A stretch of 64,000 bases of DNA, taken from Clostridia bacterium (lineage in GTDB: Bacteria > Bacillota > Clostridia > Oscillospirales > Acutalibacteraceae). The position numbers were made by a program, and so were the translations under genes. Shown piece after piece: positions 35,917 through 44,513 of this stretch (the stretch's first letter is position 1; every line of letters begins with the position of its first letter). The stretch lies in NCBI GenBank assembly GCA_017410325.1, contig JAFQRA010000015.1:1-64000 (forward strand), read 5' to 3'. Under the pieces are notes generated by a model that was not told the origin of the DNA, ran no database searches, and was given only the letters and a program-made list of their open reading frames with translations.

Positions 35917-37626
35917 TCAGCCTGCGTAGTAAAGAGACTTAAGCTCGTCGTAAATCTTTGTGTTCATTTCTGCAAGAGCAGCGTTGTCGTCTGCTACTTT
36001 GTAAGCATCTGTCTCGTATGTTGCTTCAAGCTCCTCTGTAAGAGCTTCGCTTGCAAGATTCTGGCTGATTGTAATCTGCCACATGGGCTTGTCGTGCTTC
36101 TGTACGAAGTACATTACATGGTAGCCGTACTCTGTTTCAACAACTGCAATGTCGCCTTCCTTACGTGCTTCGTCAAGTGACCATGCCTCGAAGGGCTCAA
36201 CCATCTGACCTCTGCCGACGTACTCGTAAAGGCCGCCTGTTGTGTTGGAGCCTGTGTCCTTGCTGTCCTTTTCAACAAGCTCAAGGAACTTCTCAAGCGG
36301 GTCTGCCGCTGCCTCAATTTCCTTGAGTGCTGCCTCTGCAAGAGCCTTCTGCTTTGCCTTTTCAGCTTCCTTGTCAGTTGCATCTTCAGCAAACTGGTAG
36401 AGGATGTGGCGAACGTCTACGGGGATAGTCTCGTCATCTCTGTAGGAGGGCTTTTCCATCATGAAGATGTACTGTGAACCGCTTACGTCGAACATCTTCT
36501 TCTCGCCGGCCTTTGTCTTGTCGCTGTAGAGCCAGTCGATTATATCTTCGCTGAAGCTGTTCTGAACGGAGGACTTCTGAATGAACGTGCTGAGTGTTGT
36601 CTTGCTGTCCTTGAAATCGTTAGCTTCTTTCTGTGCTTCTGTTGCGTATTCCTCAGCAAGCTTTACAAAGGAAGCGGAATCCGTAATCTTGCCGAACATC
36701 TCTTCAGCCTTTTTCTTGGCTTCTGTCTTTGCCTTGTCTTCAGCGGCCTTCTTCTCTTCGTCTGTAGCGTTTTCGTCAAGCTCTTCTGTTTCGGGCTCGA
36801 TAGCAAAGAGACGGAAGTCAACTACGTCGTATGCTGACTTATCCTCTTTGTAAACCTTTTCAAGCTCCTCGATAGAGTAGCCTTCGCCTCTTGTTTCAAG
36901 AAGGTGCTTGCTGTATTCCTGCGCAAGGGTTTCGTTTTCAACGATATCCTTGAAGGTATTTTCGTTCATACCGTTGCCGTAGCTTGCGCGAAGGTATGCA
37001 CCGAGGGAAACAACCTGGCCGCCCTGTTCTTCGGCGCTGGTCTTGATGTTTTCGCGAAGCTCTTCAATCTGAGCCTCGGTTTCTGCCTTGACTTCATCGC
37101 TTACTTTGAAGCCTGCCTCGTTTGCCATATCAACGATTACGTTGTAGTACTGCATACGCTCAAGAGCCATAGCCTCGAAATACTGCTTCCAGGTAGCCGT
37201 TGAGCCGTCCTCAAGCTTGTAATCGTCAAAGGGATAGTCCTGCTCTGCGGGGTCCTTTGAGTAGTCGTAGCCCGTGTACTGGTAGCCGTAGCCTGCACCG
37301 TAGTACTGGTCGTACTGTGCAGCCATGTTGTAGATGTAGTTGTGAACTGATTTGTAGTAGTATTCGTATTCAACGGCGGAATACTTTTCGCCGCCGACTG
37401 TTTCGATAGACTTCATTCTGTCGAACACGCCGAGGTTTTTGCAGCCGAAGAAGCCTGCAACGCCGGCGATTGCAACGACAAGAACAATAGAGATAATGCT
37501 CTTTGTCTTCTTGCTCATTCTGTGGCCGCCGATTTTGTGGGACTTCTTTGCGTTCTGCTTGGAGGCTTTGGCAAGGCGTGCCTTGCGTTCCTCACGGTAG
37601 TCATTTGCTGATTTCTGAGTAGCCAT
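35917..37626 (-). CDS. Membrane-anchored parvulin-type peptidyl-prolyl isomerase (PrsA/SurA-like)
   Basis: 569 residues. A basic cytoplasmic N-terminus (about 1-43) leads to one membrane span (SIISIVLVVAIAGVAGFFG), so the bulk is extracellular. A SurA_N-like helical segment lies at about 130-230. Residues 270-310 are a Glu/Lys/Ala-rich probable coiled coil. The PpiC-type rotamase domain covers about 405-520 (DVRHILYQF...GGLYEYVGRGQMVEPF...TEYGYHVMYFV). It probably helps secreted proteins fold. Unlike PrsA it carries no lipobox, being anchored by the span instead. AAAGGATGA precedes the ATG. Confidence 0.88.
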   Translation of the reverse strand: MATQKSANDYREERKARLAKASKQNAKKSHKIGGHRMSKKTKSIISIVLVVAIAGVAGFFGCKNLGVFDRMKSIETVGGEKYSAVEYEYYYKSVHNYIYNMAAQYDQYYGAGYGYQYTGYDYSKDPAEQDYPFDDYKLEDGSTATWKQYFEAMALERMQYYNVIVDMANEAGFKVSDEVKAETEAQIEELRENIKTSAEEQGGQVVSLGAYLRASYGNGMNENTFKDIVENETLAQEYSKHLLETRGEGYSIEELEKVYKEDKSAYDVVDFRLFAIEPETEELDENATDEEKKAAEDKAKTEAKKKAEEMFGKITDSASFVKLAEEYATEAQKEANDFKDSKTTLSTFIQKSSVQNSFSEDIIDWLYSDKTKAGEKKMFDVSGSQYIFMMEKPSYRDDETIPVDVRHILYQFAEDATDKEAEKAKQKALAEAALKEIEAAADPLEKFLELVEKDSKDTGSNTTGGLYEYVGRGQMVEPFEAWSLDEARKEGDIAVVETEYGYHVMYFVQKHDKPMWQITISQNLASEALTEELEATYETDAYKVADDNAALAEMNTKIYDELKSLYYAG

Positions 37627-37678
37627 CTAATCATCCTTTTCGAGTAATTGAAGTGTTTAAAACACACTAACGCATTTG

Positions 37679-37707
37679 ATTATATACTATTTTGAAAAAA
37701 TATACAA
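37679..37707 (-). promoter_or_regulatory. Promoter for foldase gene
   Basis: Minus strand TTGTAT (37702-37707), 17-base spacer, perfect TATAAT (37679-37684). Confidence 0.75.
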
Positions 37708-37753
37708 GCCTTATTTTTTATTTTATACAATTATCACAAGTTCGTCAAAATTC

Positions 37754-37788
37754 AAAGGCTCACCGGTGCTGACCGATGAGCCTTTTTT
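37754..37788 (-). terminator. Terminator of the nfeD-SPFH operon
   Basis: AAAGGCTCA (37754-37762) pairs with TGAGCCTTT (37777-37785), with an inner CCGGT/ACCG pairing. It lies just beyond the SPFH stop codon; the T run is stronger on the plus strand, but no plus-strand gene ends here. Confidence 0.7.
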
Positions 37789-37799
37789 GCTAAATGTGT

Positions 37800-38726
37800 T
37801 TATTCTTTTACGCTTTCAACTATGCCCTTTGCAAGGCCTGCCATACCCTGAATTTCAGACGGAATGATAATCTTTGTTGCCTGACCGTCTGCTGCCTTTT
37901 CAAATGCGTCAAGGCTGCGGATTGTAAGGAATGCGTTTGAAGGCTCGGATTCGTTGATAAGCTGAATTGCTTTTGCTCTTGCTTCTTCAACGGCGATGAT
38001 GGCCTGTGCCTCACCTTCGGATTCACGGATTTTTGCTTCCTTGACAGCTTCTGCACGGAGAATGGCGGCCTGCTTGTCAGCCTCTGCGGCGAGAATCTTG
38101 GAGGTCTTCTGACCTTCCGCAACGAGTACCTGGCTTTCCTTTTCACCCTCTGCGCGAAGGATGGCTTCACGGCGCTCACGCTCTGCCTTCATCTGCTTCT
38201 CCATAGCGTCCTGAATTTCCTTGGGGGGAAGAATGTTTTTCAGCTCAACACGGTTTACCTTGATACCCCATGCATCTGTTGCTTCGTCAAGGATGCCTCT
38301 GATTTTTGCGTTGATTGTGTCACGGGAGGTAAGCGTGTGGTCAAGCTCAAGCTCACCAATGATGTTACGCAGTGTAGTTGCGGTAAGGTTTTCAATAGCT
38401 GAAAGGGGACGCTCAACACCGTAGCAGTAGAGCTTAGGGTCTGTAATCTGGTAGAAAACAACCGTGTCTATCTGCATTGTAACGTTATCCTTTGTGATAA
38501 CGGGCTGCGGCGGGAAATCGACAACCTGCTCCTTGAGCGAAACCATCTTTGCAACTCTTTCAAAAAGCGGTATTTTGAAGTGAATACCCGTCTGCCAGGT
38601 TGTCTGATATGCGCCGAGCCTTTCAAGGACATAGGCCTTGGACTGGGGAACGATTTTGATATTAAGTGCGACTATGACAATTGCAAGAATAAATAAGCCT
38701 AAAATGATGTACGGTAATGCATCCAT
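37800..38726 (-). CDS. SPFH/band 7 membrane protein (stomatin/QmcA-like)
   Basis: 308 residues. One N-terminal span (PYIILGLFILAIVIVALNI), then the SPFH domain (VPQSKAYVLERLGAY...FFDPP-like VVDFPPQPVITKDNV) and a coiled coil rich in Ala, Glu and Lys (about 180-260, AEADKQAAILRAEAVKEAKI). Such proteins assemble into cage-like rings organising membrane microdomains, often with an NfeD partner, encoded here immediately upstream. AGGAGGAAA precedes the ATG. Confidence 0.92.
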   Translation of the reverse strand: MDALPYIILGLFILAIVIVALNIKIVPQSKAYVLERLGAYQTTWQTGIHFKIPLFERVAKMVSLKEQVVDFPPQPVITKDNVTMQIDTVVFYQITDPKLYCYGVERPLSAIENLTATTLRNIIGELELDHTLTSRDTINAKIRGILDEATDAWGIKVNRVELKNILPPKEIQDAMEKQMKAERERREAILRAEGEKESQVLVAEGQKTSKILAAEADKQAAILRAEAVKEAKIRESEGEAQAIIAVEEARAKAIQLINESEPSNAFLTIRSLDAFEKAADGQATKIIIPSEIQGMAGLAKGIVESVKE

Positions 38727-38774
38727 TATAAAATTTCCTCCTGATAAAAAATTGAAAAATTCCTCAAAAATCGT

Positions 38775-39215
38775 TTAAACCTGTGCCGTCTGCGTCTGTT
38801 TTTCGACGATGGCTTTAACGCCCTCAATTTGTTTTACGGTAACGGTTTCTCCCTCTTCGATAATGCCGTTATCGGCAGAACGAGCTGTCCATACGCTGCC
38901 CTTGACCTTGACACAGCCTGTTTCACGCAGGTTGTCTATAGTCTGGGTTACGATGCCTGCTTCGCCTATAAACCTGTCTGCATTGGTAGGGGCGTATTTG
39001 CGGCCCGTGAATTTCTTGACAAACGGCCTCGTTGCAATAAGGGCAACAAGCGAAACGGCGGCAAAGACTGCAATCTGAACGGGTATACTCGCCGAGCAAA
39101 GTGTTGCTATAAGTGCCGCAAGAGAGCCCAGGGCAAACCATATTGTCAACAGCTGTACCGTCATTGCTTCGATTACGATGAACGCTATGAGTGCGCCGAT
39201 CCATACGAAAACCAC
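38775..39215 (-). CDS. NfeD-like membrane protein, partner of SPFH protein
   Basis: 146 residues from a GTG at 39215. This start is set by AAGGAGG seven bases upstream and by the promoter: its -10 box (39237-39242) falls within the longer in-frame reading, which therefore cannot be translated. Three membrane spans lie at about 3-70, followed by an OB-fold domain (GEAGIVTQTIDNLRETGCVKVKG...). NfeD proteins partner with SPFH proteins in one operon, as here, 48 bases from the next gene. Confidence 0.88.
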   Translation of the reverse strand: MVFVWIGALIAFIVIEAMTVQLLTIWFALGSLAALIATLCSASIPVQIAVFAAVSLVALIATRPFVKKFTGRKYAPTNADRFIGEAGIVTQTIDNLRETGCVKVKGSVWTARSADNGIIEEGETVTVKQIEGVKAIVEKQTQTAQV

Positions 39216-39236
39216 ATTATCACCTCCTTTGTCTGA

Positions 39237-39265
39237 ATAATACCACAAATCAAAATTCTTTGCAA
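39237..39265 (-). promoter_or_regulatory. Promoter for nfeD-SPFH operon
   Basis: Minus strand TTGCAA (39260-39265), 17-base spacer, TATTAT (39237-39242). Transcription would begin only about 15-20 bases before the GTG start. Confidence 0.75.
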
Positions 39266-39416
39266 TAATTTTCAGTCGGAAATTCGGAACATAATGTGTA
39301 CAAAAAGATTTTTACCGCTACAGGTTGTGGTTTGGCAATGGGCTGATACTTGCTCTAGTATGGTTTTTACTTGTAAATAATTTGTGAACACACACGAAAA
39401 AAGCGATGAAAAGCAT

Positions 39417-39758
39417 TCAGAAAATATTGTAAACGGACGGTTTCATAAGCTCGCCTATTTCTTCGGCATAAGCCACGATTTCCGCACAGCTTTCCTTTAT
39501 CTCGTCGGGCGTTACTAGGTCAATTGAATCAATACGTTCATCAATCGGTTCAAGGTGAATATGGCTTACGAAAAGTGAGAAAAAGCTTCTGCTTTCTTTC
39601 CAGGTGTTTTTCAGCGGTTCAATATACTCGTTGCTTTCGCAGGCGGACAGCGCGGCGGCCTTCAGCTTATCTGCCCTTTCCGTTACCTCCTTGCTTGTAA
39701 ACACGGAAAGCAAACCTATTGCCGCAATCAGTATAAGTGCAATTATTCCTCTTTTCAT
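39417..39758 (-). CDS. DUF4363 family protein
   Basis: 113 residues. A membrane anchor (GIIALILIAAIGLLSVF) followed by a helical domain with WKESRSFFSLFVSHIHLEPID, the pattern of DUF4363, a family commonly paired with DUF421 proteins. Its start overlaps the upstream DUF421 stop by 4 bases (ATGA), so the two are coupled. Function unknown. Confidence 0.8.
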   Translation of the reverse strand: MKRGIIALILIAAIGLLSVFTSKEVTERADKLKAAALSACESNEYIEPLKNTWKESRSFFSLFVSHIHLEPIDERIDSIDLVTPDEIKESCAEIVAYAEEIGELMKPSVYNIF

Positions 39759-40423
39759 TTTTTGTCTATAGCCTTTCCGAAACCGTTTTTGCTGTAGGTA
39801 AGCACCATAATTTCGCTTTCCTCGCGGTGTATGCTTTTTAAGTGCTTTTTCAGCAGCGTTATGTCAAGCCCTACGCAGGGTAAAGCCTTTTCGATTATTT
39901 TTCCGTCGCATATCACAAGCTGCGGCAGCCCTTCGTCGGGTGCTTTTCTGCCTGCAAGCGAGGCGGTCAGCGATGTGTATTCGGGTTTAAGCATAACGCT
40001 TACCGTGCCGTTGGTTTCAACAATTGCGTACTGCACCTGCTCAATGTCGAAAACGTCCTTCTGCCGCAGTGAAGAAAGCAAATCCTGCACGGTAAGCCTT
40101 AATGCCCTCATCTTTTTCTGGTCAAGCACACCGTCGTTAATCACTATTGCCGGGTGGCCGTCAAAAGCTTCGCGGAATCTGCCGAAGCGCATTGACAGCA
40201 CGGAACAGATTATTGAAAGCGCAACGAGCAGAAAAACGCTTAATGCGGAATTTATCAGCGGCATATCAAGATCCTGCATCGGTGCCGCCGCAAGTTCGGA
40301 AAGCAGAATCGTCACAACAAGCTCCGTCGGCTGCATTTCGCCGATCTGCCGCTTGCCCATCAGCCGTACGGAAATAACGGCAAGCAGAAAAAGTATAAGC
40401 GTCCTTATAAGTAATGTAGCCAT
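39755..40423 (-). CDS. DUF421 (YetF-type) membrane protein
   Basis: 222 residues. Three membrane spans (about 5-75) followed by a cytoplasmic domain containing PAIVINDGVLDQKKMRALRLTVQDLLSSLR, typical of YetF/DUF421. N-terminal VRLMGKRQIGEMQPTELVVTILLSELAAAPM is the highly conserved family block. Role unknown, sometimes linked to spore or envelope functions. GGGAGGATA precedes the ATG. First gene of a two-gene unit divergent from the ROK gene. Confidence 0.9.
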   Translation of the reverse strand: MATLLIRTLILFLLAVISVRLMGKRQIGEMQPTELVVTILLSELAAAPMQDLDMPLINSALSVFLLVALSIICSVLSMRFGRFREAFDGHPAIVINDGVLDQKKMRALRLTVQDLLSSLRQKDVFDIEQVQYAIVETNGTVSVMLKPEYTSLTASLAGRKAPDEGLPQLVICDGKIIEKALPCVGLDITLLKKHLKSIHREESEIMVLTYSKNGFGKAIDKK

Positions 40424-40463
40424 AAATTATCCTCCCGTTTACAGTAATTATGCACGTAAAATA

Positions 40464-40493
40464 TTGACCTGAAACATTTTTATATGATATATT
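40464..40493 (+). promoter_or_regulatory. Promoter for ROK gene
   Basis: TTGACC (40464-40469), 18-base spacer, TATATT (40488-40493). Confidence 0.6.
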
Positions 40494-40522
40494 GGCTTTG
40501 TAATTGAAGAGGTGATAAGGAA

Positions 40523-41512
40523 ATGGAAAAATATTCGCTCGGATTTGATATAGGCGGTACGAAATGTGCCGTTATACTCGGCAGGGGGGAAATACCCGAA
40601 AATCCGACAAACGGATTTATAGTTGATAAAATCCGCTTTGAAACAAGGCAGAAAAGAGGTTGGCGGGAAATTACCGAAGAGCTCTTATCCTGTGCTGAAA
40701 ACATACTTGAAAGAAACTCTGTCAGGCCGGAGCAGGTTATCGGCTGCGGTATAAGCTGCGGCGGTCCTCTTGACAGCAGAAAAGGCGTGATAATGTGTCC
40801 GCCCAATCTTCCCGATTGGGATAACGTACCGCTTGTTGAAATGACGGAAAAAAGGCTCGGAATTAAAGCTTTCCTGCAGAATGATGCGAATGCCTGTGCG
40901 GTTGCGGAATGGAAATTCGGAGCAGGCAGAGGCACGCGCAATATGGTTTTTCTTACCTTCGGCACGGGTATGGGTGCCGGCCTTATTCTTGACGGCAGGC
41001 TGTACAGCGGCACCAACGATATGGCGGGCGAGGTCGGCCATATACGGATTGCACCCGACGGACCCGAGGGATATGGCAAAAAAGGCTCGTTTGAAGGCTA
41101 CTGCAGCGGCGGCGGTATAGCAAGGCTGGCAAAAAGCATAGCCGAAAAAAAGCTTGACGAAGGCGTTGAGATGTCCTTTTGCAAGGATAAATCGGAGCTT
41201 GATTCAATTACCGCAAAATCCGTTGCTCTGGCGGCTGCCGAAGGCGATGAAACAGCAAAGGAAATTTACGGTATATGCGGTGAGCATCTCGGCAAGGGCC
41301 TTGCCGTTATAATTGATATATTAAATCCCGAGGCAATAGTTATAGGCAGTATTTACGAGCGGTCATCGGTCTTGCTCAGGGAAAGAATGCAGGAAACGGT
41401 TGAAAAAGAGGCGCTTTCTCTCTCCTGCGGTGTCTGCCGTATTCTGCCTGCCGAATTGGGCGACTCAATAGGCGATTTTGCAGCCCTCGGAGTTGCTTTT
41501 ATGAACGAATAA
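40523..41512 (+). CDS. ROK family sugar kinase-like protein
   Basis: 329 residues. ASKHA fold: phosphate-1 loop FDIGGTKCAV near residue 8, catalytic-base region FLQNDANACAVAEW near 118, phosphate-2 FGTGMGAGLI near 152. There is no HTH domain, so it is an enzyme and not a NagC-type repressor. The usual ROK zinc ligands (CxCGxxGCxE) are replaced: the segment reads GYGKKGSFEGYCSGGG, with the Glu kept but the first three Cys lost. Either zinc is not used or another sugar is bound. The SIS isomerase gene follows by 19 bases, suggesting joint use of an amino- or heptose sugar. Substrate unknown. Confidence 0.82.
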   Translation: MEKYSLGFDIGGTKCAVILGRGEIPENPTNGFIVDKIRFETRQKRGWREITEELLSCAENILERNSVRPEQVIGCGISCGGPLDSRKGVIMCPPNLPDWDNVPLVEMTEKRLGIKAFLQNDANACAVAEWKFGAGRGTRNMVFLTFGTGMGAGLILDGRLYSGTNDMAGEVGHIRIAPDGPEGYGKKGSFEGYCSGGGIARLAKSIAEKKLDEGVEMSFCKDKSELDSITAKSVALAAAEGDETAKEIYGICGEHLGKGLAVIIDILNPEAIVIGSIYERSSVLLRERMQETVEKEALSLSCGVCRILPAELGDSIGDFAALGVAFMNE

Positions 41513-41531
41513 AAACAAAAGGATGATAAAT

Positions 41532-42149
41532 ATGACTTCATTACAGATATTCGAAGAACTGTTAATGCGCTTTCCCGTTCTTGAAAGCTGCAAGGACGAT
41601 ATATACGCTTCGTATAAATTGCTTAAAGCTTGCTATGAAAAGGACGGCAAGGTGCTCGTGTGCGGCAACGGCGGAAGCGCGGCAGATGCCGACCACATCG
41701 TAGGCGAGCTTATGAAGGGCTTTCTGCTTAAGAGAAGGATTGAAAAGCCTGCGGCCGACGGTGACGATGAAATACTTTCACGCCTTCAGGGTGCGTTGCC
41801 TGCAATTTCGCTCAACGCTCATTCTGCGTTGCTTTCCGCTTTTGCAAACGACCTTGAATTTGACTGTGCCTACGCTCAGCAGGTTTACGGCTATGCCCGT
41901 GAAAACGACGTGCTGATAGCTCTGAGCACATCGGGTAATTCAAAGAGCGTTGTCAACGCCGTGCGTGCCGCCTCTGCCGCGGGAATTGCAAGCATCGGCA
42001 TAACGGGCGAAAGACAAAGCACGATGAGCGAAAAATGTACAGTCTGTATAAATTTACCCGAAACCGAAACCTTTAAAATCCAGGAGCTCACCTTGCCCGT
42101 TTACCATTGTCTTTGCGCAATGCTTGAAGCGGACTTCTTTGAAAATTAA
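41532..42149 (+). CDS. SIS-domain sugar isomerase (GmhA/DiaA-like)
   Basis: 205 residues from the ATG at 41532, the one properly spaced from AAAGG; an in-frame ATG three codons earlier is too close. The SIS domain shows VLVCGNGGSAADADHIVGELMKGF near residue 43 and LIALSTSGNSKSVVNAV near 128. These are the patterns of phosphoheptose isomerase GmhA and the related DiaA. Sits behind the ROK kinase gene, so a joint sugar-phosphate pathway is plausible. Which of the two subfamilies it belongs to is not settled here. Confidence 0.82.
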   Translation: MTSLQIFEELLMRFPVLESCKDDIYASYKLLKACYEKDGKVLVCGNGGSAADADHIVGELMKGFLLKRRIEKPAADGDDEILSRLQGALPAISLNAHSALLSAFANDLEFDCAYAQQVYGYARENDVLIALSTSGNSKSVVNAVRAASAAGIASIGITGERQSTMSEKCTVCINLPETETFKIQELTLPVYHCLCAMLEADFFEN

Positions 42150-42199
42150 GTTTAGTTCAGCACGGCTGTGCTGACGGACAAGCAAGTAATAAATTTTCA

Positions 42200-42248
42200 C
42201 CTCCCGACATATCTATTTAGCGATATGAATTCGGGAGGAATGTTTTTT
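42200..42248 (+). promoter_or_regulatory. Hairpin burying the spoIIID ribosome-binding site; terminator-like
   Basis: CCTCCCGA-CATATC (42200-42213) pairs with GATATG (42222-42227) and TCGGGAGG (42231-42238). The 3' arm is itself the GGAGG ribosome-binding site of spoIIID. A T6 run at 42243-42248 follows and includes the TTG start codon, so the same structure could act as an intrinsic terminator. Confidence 0.65.
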
Positions 42249-42498
42249 GAGATGCATAGTTGAAGAAAGGGCGGTTGAGCTGGGCCGCTATATAGTTGAA
42301 AACGGTGCAACCGTACGCACGGCGGCAAAGCAGTTCGGCATAAGCAAATCCACGGTACATACGGATGTTTCGCGCAGACTTGCAAAGCTCAACCCCTTGC
42401 TTTTTGAAGAGGTGAGGGCTGTGCTTGACGTGAACAAGGCACAGCGGCACATCAGAGGAGGTCTTGCAACAAAGGAAAAATACAAATCTGCTCAATAA
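42247..42498 (+). CDS. spoIIID: Sporulation transcription factor SpoIIID
   Basis: 83 residues, the normal SpoIIID size. The start is a TTG 8 bases after GGGAGG; an ATG nearer to it is in another frame and stops within eight codons. The helix-turn-helix GATVRTAAKQFGISKSTVHTDVSRRL near residue 20-45 and the C-terminal RHIRGGLATKEKYK are diagnostic. It regulates mother-cell genes under sigma-E. The ribosome-binding site lies in a strong hairpin. sigE itself is at 60190. Confidence 0.95.
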   Translation: MRCIVEERAVELGRYIVENGATVRTAAKQFGISKSTVHTDVSRRLAKLNPLLFEEVRAVLDVNKAQRHIRGGLATKEKYKSAQ

Positions 42499-42523
42499 AA
42501 TTTTATTTATTTTTGTAAAATAC

Positions 42524-42552
42524 TTGCAGTTTATGGAGAAGTTATTTATAAT
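42524..42552 (+). promoter_or_regulatory. Promoter for hprK
   Basis: TTGCAG (42524-42529), 17-base spacer, perfect TATAAT (42547-42552). Confidence 0.75.
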
Positions 42553-42583
42553 ATATCAAAAAGTTTTATTGGTGGGATGTTAA

Positions 42584-43507
42584 ATGGCTTCTAAGTATTC
42601 CGTTTCGCTTAAGCGGATAATAGATGAACACGGCTTCAGCGTTGTTTATTCTCCGTGCGACCCCGGCGAAATTGATGTCACGATGCAGGAGGTTATCCGT
42701 CCCGGTTTTATTCTTACCGGTTATGACGATTATTTTGATGCCGGCAGAGTTCAGTTCCTCGGCCTTACGGAAATCGAATATCTGCGCAGTCTTTCCGACG
42801 AGGTAAGGGCGCAAAGGCTCGATTTTTACCTTTCTCACAAGCCTGTCGTGTGCATAGTCACGCGTTCGCTTGAAATGCCGAAGGAATTTCTTCCCCTTGC
42901 CGAAAAGTACGGCGTTCCCGTTCTTTCCACAAAGGATTCAACTTCTGCCTGTATGTCGGCAATTATTTCTTTCCTCGGCGTTCAGCTTGCTCCCCGTATC
43001 ACCCGTCACGGCGTTCTTGTCGAGGTGTACGGCGAGGGTGTGCTCATCCTCGGCGACAGCGGCGTCGGTAAGAGTGAAACGGCGCTTGAGCTTATCAAGC
43101 GCGGTCACCGTCTTATTGCGGACGATGCGGTTGAAATCCGCAAGGTTTCGTCCCGCACGCTTGTCGGCTCCGCTCCCGACAATATCCGTCACTTTATCGA
43201 GGTGCGCGGTGTCGGTATCATAAACGCACAGCGTATTTTCGGTATGGGCTCCGTAAAGCTTACGGAAAAAATTGATATGGTTGTTGAGCTTGAGCCCTGG
43301 GACAGCGAAAAGGCTTACGAACGCCTGGGACTGGACGAAAAGTATACCGAAATTCTCGGTATTGATGTTCCCAGCCACGTTGTTCCCGTTCACCCCGGCA
43401 GAAACCTTTCCGTTATTATCGAGGCGGCGGCTATGAACAACCGCCAGAAAAAGCTCGGCTACAACGCGGCCCGTGAGCTTCTCAACGGATTAGGTATGGA
43501 AGAATGA
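42584..43507 (+). CDS. hprK: HPr kinase/phosphorylase
   Basis: 307 residues. It phosphorylates HPr at Ser46 with ATP, and reverses this with inorganic phosphate, to set carbon-catabolite repression through CcpA. Walker A GDSGVGKSE near residue 153, the HprK signature EVRGVGIINAQRIFG near 205, and the N-terminal HprK domain are all present. It is followed by glucokinase 40 bases on, then murB, whiA, dnaE and pfkA in the same direction. Confidence 0.97.
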   Translation: MASKYSVSLKRIIDEHGFSVVYSPCDPGEIDVTMQEVIRPGFILTGYDDYFDAGRVQFLGLTEIEYLRSLSDEVRAQRLDFYLSHKPVVCIVTRSLEMPKEFLPLAEKYGVPVLSTKDSTSACMSAIISFLGVQLAPRITRHGVLVEVYGEGVLILGDSGVGKSETALELIKRGHRLIADDAVEIRKVSSRTLVGSAPDNIRHFIEVRGVGIINAQRIFGMGSVKLTEKIDMVVELEPWDSEKAYERLGLDEKYTEILGIDVPSHVVPVHPGRNLSVIIEAAAMNNRQKKLGYNAARELLNGLGMEE

Positions 43508-43547
43508 AATATTTAATTGAAGTTTAATAAATCGGAGGTAACAAATT

Positions 43548-44498
43548 ATGTACAGAATCGGCGTAGATCTCGGCGGCACAAATATTGCAGTAGGTGTTGT
43601 TGACAAGAATTTCAACATCATCGGCCGAGGCAAAATGAAGACAAATGCACCCCGTCCGGCAAAGGCGATATTTGACGATATTGCTACCGCCATCAGAATG
43701 GCTGTTTCCGATGCTGAAATCACACTTGACGAGGTTAAGTCCATCGGTATAGGTACACCCGGCTCGGTAAACAAGGCAGAGGGTATCATTGATTTTGCAA
43801 ATAACCTTGATTTCGACCACGTTCCCGCCAAGGAACTGCTTTCCGAAAACCTCGGTACGGATAAAATCTATATTGATAACGACGCCAACTGTGCAGCCCT
43901 CGGCGAAGCTCTCGCAGGCGCAGGCAAGGGCAAGGACAGCTTTGTTGCAATCACACTCGGTACGGGTGTAGGCAGCGGTATCGTTATCGACGGCAAGCTT
44001 GTAGTCGGCTGTAACTATGCCGCAGGCGAAATGGGACACATGGTTATCGCTATGGACGGCGAGCAGTGCAACTGCGGCAGAAGAGGCTGCTGGGAAAGAT
44101 ATGCTTCCGCAACAGCTCTTATTGCACAGACGAAGGATGCTATGAAAAAGAATGTTGACAGCATAATGTGGGAGCTTGTTGACGATAATATAGCAAAGGT
44201 CAGCGGAAGAACAGCCTTCGATGCAATGCGCAAGGGCGATGCTGCCGCAAAGCAGGTTGTAGACAACTACATCCGCTACATTGCAGTAGGCCTTGTAAAC
44301 GTTATCAACGCACTTCAGCCCGATATGATTTGTATCGGCGGCGGTATCAGCCACGAGAAGGATAATCTTCTTGTTCCCATCCGCAAGCACATCAACCGTG
44401 GCAGATACAGCATCTATTCAGAAAAGCAGACCGAAATCTGCTGTGCAACACTCGGTAACGATGCAGGTATCATCGGTGCTGCAATGCTTGACAACTAA
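43548..44498 (+). CDS. ROK family glucokinase
   Basis: 316 residues. GVDLGGTNIAVGVV near residue 5, IDNDANCAALGEA near 104, TLGTGVGSGIVIDG near 138, and the intact ROK zinc motif CNCGRRGCWE near 179. These features fit Gram-positive GlkA-type glucokinase, which feeds glucose into glycolysis. Between hprK and murB, it couples sugar entry with catabolite control and the downstream pfkA. CGGAGG precedes the ATG. Confidence 0.9.
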   Translation: MYRIGVDLGGTNIAVGVVDKNFNIIGRGKMKTNAPRPAKAIFDDIATAIRMAVSDAEITLDEVKSIGIGTPGSVNKAEGIIDFANNLDFDHVPAKELLSENLGTDKIYIDNDANCAALGEALAGAGKGKDSFVAITLGTGVGSGIVIDGKLVVGCNYAAGEMGHMVIAMDGEQCNCGRRGCWERYASATALIAQTKDAMKKNVDSIMWELVDDNIAKVSGRTAFDAMRKGDAAAKQVVDNYIRYIAVGLVNVINALQPDMICIGGGISHEKDNLLVPIRKHINRGRYSIYSEKQTEICCATLGNDAGIIGAAMLDN

Positions 44499-44513
44499 AA
44501 GGACAGCTTTTTA

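Noticed and set aside
42155-42176. Hairpin TCAGCAC/GTGCTGA as terminator of the SIS isomerase gene
   Set aside because: Stem is present but no T run follows, and the stronger hairpin at 42200-42248 is a better terminator candidate.
43524-44390. A 288-codon minus-strand frame inside the glucokinase gene
   Set aside because: Mirror of the plus-strand coding sequence, with Cys/Val-rich shadow composition and no known motif.
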